The notes beneath the pieces were generated by a model, which made no database searches, had not been told where the DNA came from, and worked only from the letters and a program-made list of their open reading frames with translations. Made by a program: the position numbers and the translations under genes. A DNA stretch of 64,000 bases from assembly GCA_009760855.2 (NCBI GenBank), contig WPIO01000130.1:823501-887500 (forward strand). The letters run 5' to 3'. Positions 62,238-64,000 of the stretch are shown here, in pieces. How positions within the stretch are numbered: the stretch's first letter is position 1; every line of letters begins with the position of its first letter. Source of the DNA: Cristatella mucedo (Eukaryota; Bryozoa; Phylactolaemata; Cristatellidae).

Positions 62238-63400
62238 CTTCTTGGGACTAAAAACTTTTAAGGTTACCTCAAAGTAAGGCCATTGCATTCCAGTCACGTG
62301 TGCCCTCTGCCCTACGACCCCTGTGCAATTTTAGCGAAAGTCCCTTTCTTCCGTCGATTCACCGCGTCCGATAATCTGGAAATGGATGTTTACGCACTAA
62401 TTGACCAGGGTTTTGAGTAAAAAGTATTTTAATTGTGGTGGAATGCAAGGAAAACAGATTTTATTAATTTATGAGAAGTTTCAGTTAAACAGTTCCGTTT
62501 TTCCTTTTGCTCTCGACAACAGCAATGCTGCTTCTTCCGCCGTCTTTACTGCCCATCGTCGCTGGCGCGACAGCGCTATTACTGCAGGACGGCGAGCAAG
62601 CTGTTCGACTTTTTCTGCTTCCTTCTCTCGTGCATGTTCAGAGCGGTGCGATACAATTTACCATTTGGAAATGTATCTGTGTAGCGTGTGAATTTTACAT
62701 TAGCGGTGGTATGATTTGTAAATAGGAATTTTTTTAATTCGCAGTGCACCATCTTCACCTTGCGGAAACGGAAACCGATTTTTGCTGGATCTACTGGGAT
62801 GTTTTCACATTTTTTCCATTCTACTCGGCGGGCTGAAATCAAGTAATAATAAGAATAGCAATGGTAAAGCTTTCCGTGGCCCTTAAATGAAACAAATCTC
62901 TTTTTAGATTCTTGACATAGCTTGGAAAGTAAGAATGCATATGGAAAGTAAGCCGATCAGCGACAGTAGCATGCACAATCAATGCTTACGCTTACGCGCA
63001 CTTTAACAATCCCGTGGACAGCACAAATATTATGAGGAACTGGCAAAGATAGGTTCTCTGGGGCGTAGGGAAGCTGAGAGGAAAAAACCTGGAAAAGTTC
63101 TACTCGAGCGGATAAAGGTCGAGGCTGCAAATTCGTTGCAGGTAAAACTAAAACTGACCCGTTCTGACCCGTTCATAAAAGAGAGAGTTTTGGATGTATT
63201 ATCCGGATGTATAGCTCAAGGTTCGAGCAAGAAAAGATTAAAATTTAGTTCAAGAGACGGCAAGATGGTGCAAGGAGGAGGTGAGGAGGTCGGATAAGCA
63301 GGCCGGTGCTAACGAGGGAATTTGAAACCAGGATGAACAGGAAATCGATTGATGAAATCGATTCGATGCTTGATCGAGCGAAAGCCAGCGAAGCTCAAAC
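62238..63400. other. Host DNA, no gene confirmed
   Basis: Minus-strand frames at 62842-62579 and, in another frame, about 62640-62490 (helical, REKEAEKVEQLARRP then AEEAALLLSRAK) have protein-like composition, but I see no family, start or splice pattern to support a gene. I recognise nothing else. Confidence 0.35.
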
Positions 63401-63404
63401 AGAA

Positions 63405-63790
63405 GTAGGGTGATCTAGACGCGATTTCACAAGTGCGTGAACTGGTTGTGGTGGTCATACTTTATTTAGGCAGGCTCTGATTTTGGCAATTCTTCTGAAC
63501 TGAAGGTAGTGGGCCGACTCGACAGTGGAGGAAATGTGCTCATCTAGCGACGTCATTTTGGAATAGTGCGCCTAGATTACGAGAAGACGTCGCTTGGAGT
63601 TTTGTTAGCTGAACCAATCTTTATGGTTATGACAACTAACCTCCGAATAACACTGGGTTTGCTCATAACTACTTGGTTAGTCCTATCATCATTAAGCTTC
63701 ACGAGTTTATTAGTCATCCAAATACGGATGTCGTTGATGCAGGATCTGTGGTTTAGGGCTCGTTCGCGGGATACATAACTGGCTCCAGTT
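63405..63790 (-). mobile_element. LINE-A fragment
   Basis: Minus strand: INDIRIWMTNKLVKLNDD and VVMSKPSVIRRL correspond to DDIRTWMAASSLKLND and LVMGKPSAIQKM of the 15.9-17.4 kb copy. Broken frames follow toward 63405. The remaining DNA to 64000 shows nothing recognisable. Confidence 0.7.
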
Positions 63791-64000
63791 TTCCTTTGCT
63801 TAACTTCCACTATGGAAACAGAGGCTGGACACTGACAATTATGCAACCTTTCCTACTGGATGGAATCGAGAGTGTGAAAACTCCGTTGAAGTCTCTGCAG
63901 ACAAAACTCTACCGACTTCTGGATACCATGCAGAACCCTTCAAAATGATACTTTTACTCAGTTGACAAAGTTGAAACATGAATTCGTAATCCTGGCACAC

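Overview
The window looks like nuclear DNA of an invertebrate animal. Evidence: one spliced housekeeping gene with GT-AG introns (mitochondrial complex I subunit NDUFS3), many truncated L2/CR1-like non-LTR retrotransposons, tRNA-derived SINEs, long (CT)n tracts and a CpG-rich segment. The phylum cannot be fixed from sequence alone; an arthropod-like TATA/initiator arrangement near 2.4 kb is only a weak hint.

Layout. 1-4.3 kb: GC/CpG-rich DNA with a possible core promoter but no convincing protein gene. 4.3-25.6 kb: a retrotransposon graveyard with two LINE families (A: (ATT)n tail; B: tail rich in ACATT units), two tRNA-SINE families (S1, S2), microsatellites and palindromes. The best LINE-A copy is on the minus strand at 15.7-17.4 kb. 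25.96-32.61 kb: six-exon NDUFS3, whose large first intron and fifth intron have absorbed repeats. 33-39.4 kb: more LINE debris and one candidate orphan exon.

39.4-62.2 kb is the main object: an AT-rich Maverick/Polinton (adintovirus-like endogenous virus) of about 22.6 kb with ~135-bp terminal inverted repeats. It encodes a protein-primed family B DNA polymerase, packaging ATPase, adenain-like protease, double jelly-roll major capsid, penton and two penton-like paralogs, a DDE integrase, a PLA2-like virion protein, a zinc-ribbon protein, several fibre-like genes, a YqaJ-type exonuclease, an HNH-AP2 endonuclease and about a dozen unknown small genes. Most core genes carry stops or frameshifts and the protease has lost its catalytic His, so this copy is a relic. 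Replication would rest on PolB (with YqaJ possibly in recombination), insertion on the integrase, and assembly on MCP, penton, ATPase, protease, PLA2-like and fibre genes. Nearly every gene starts directly at a TATA(TA)GAAATG-like motif, which looks like a leaderless viral promoter.

The Polinton sits inside a short hAT element whose ends resemble SPIN-type hATs and which is bounded by a perfect 8-bp duplication ATCTAGAA (39404-39411 and 62230-62237). The window ends with about 1.8 kb of host DNA and another LINE-A piece.
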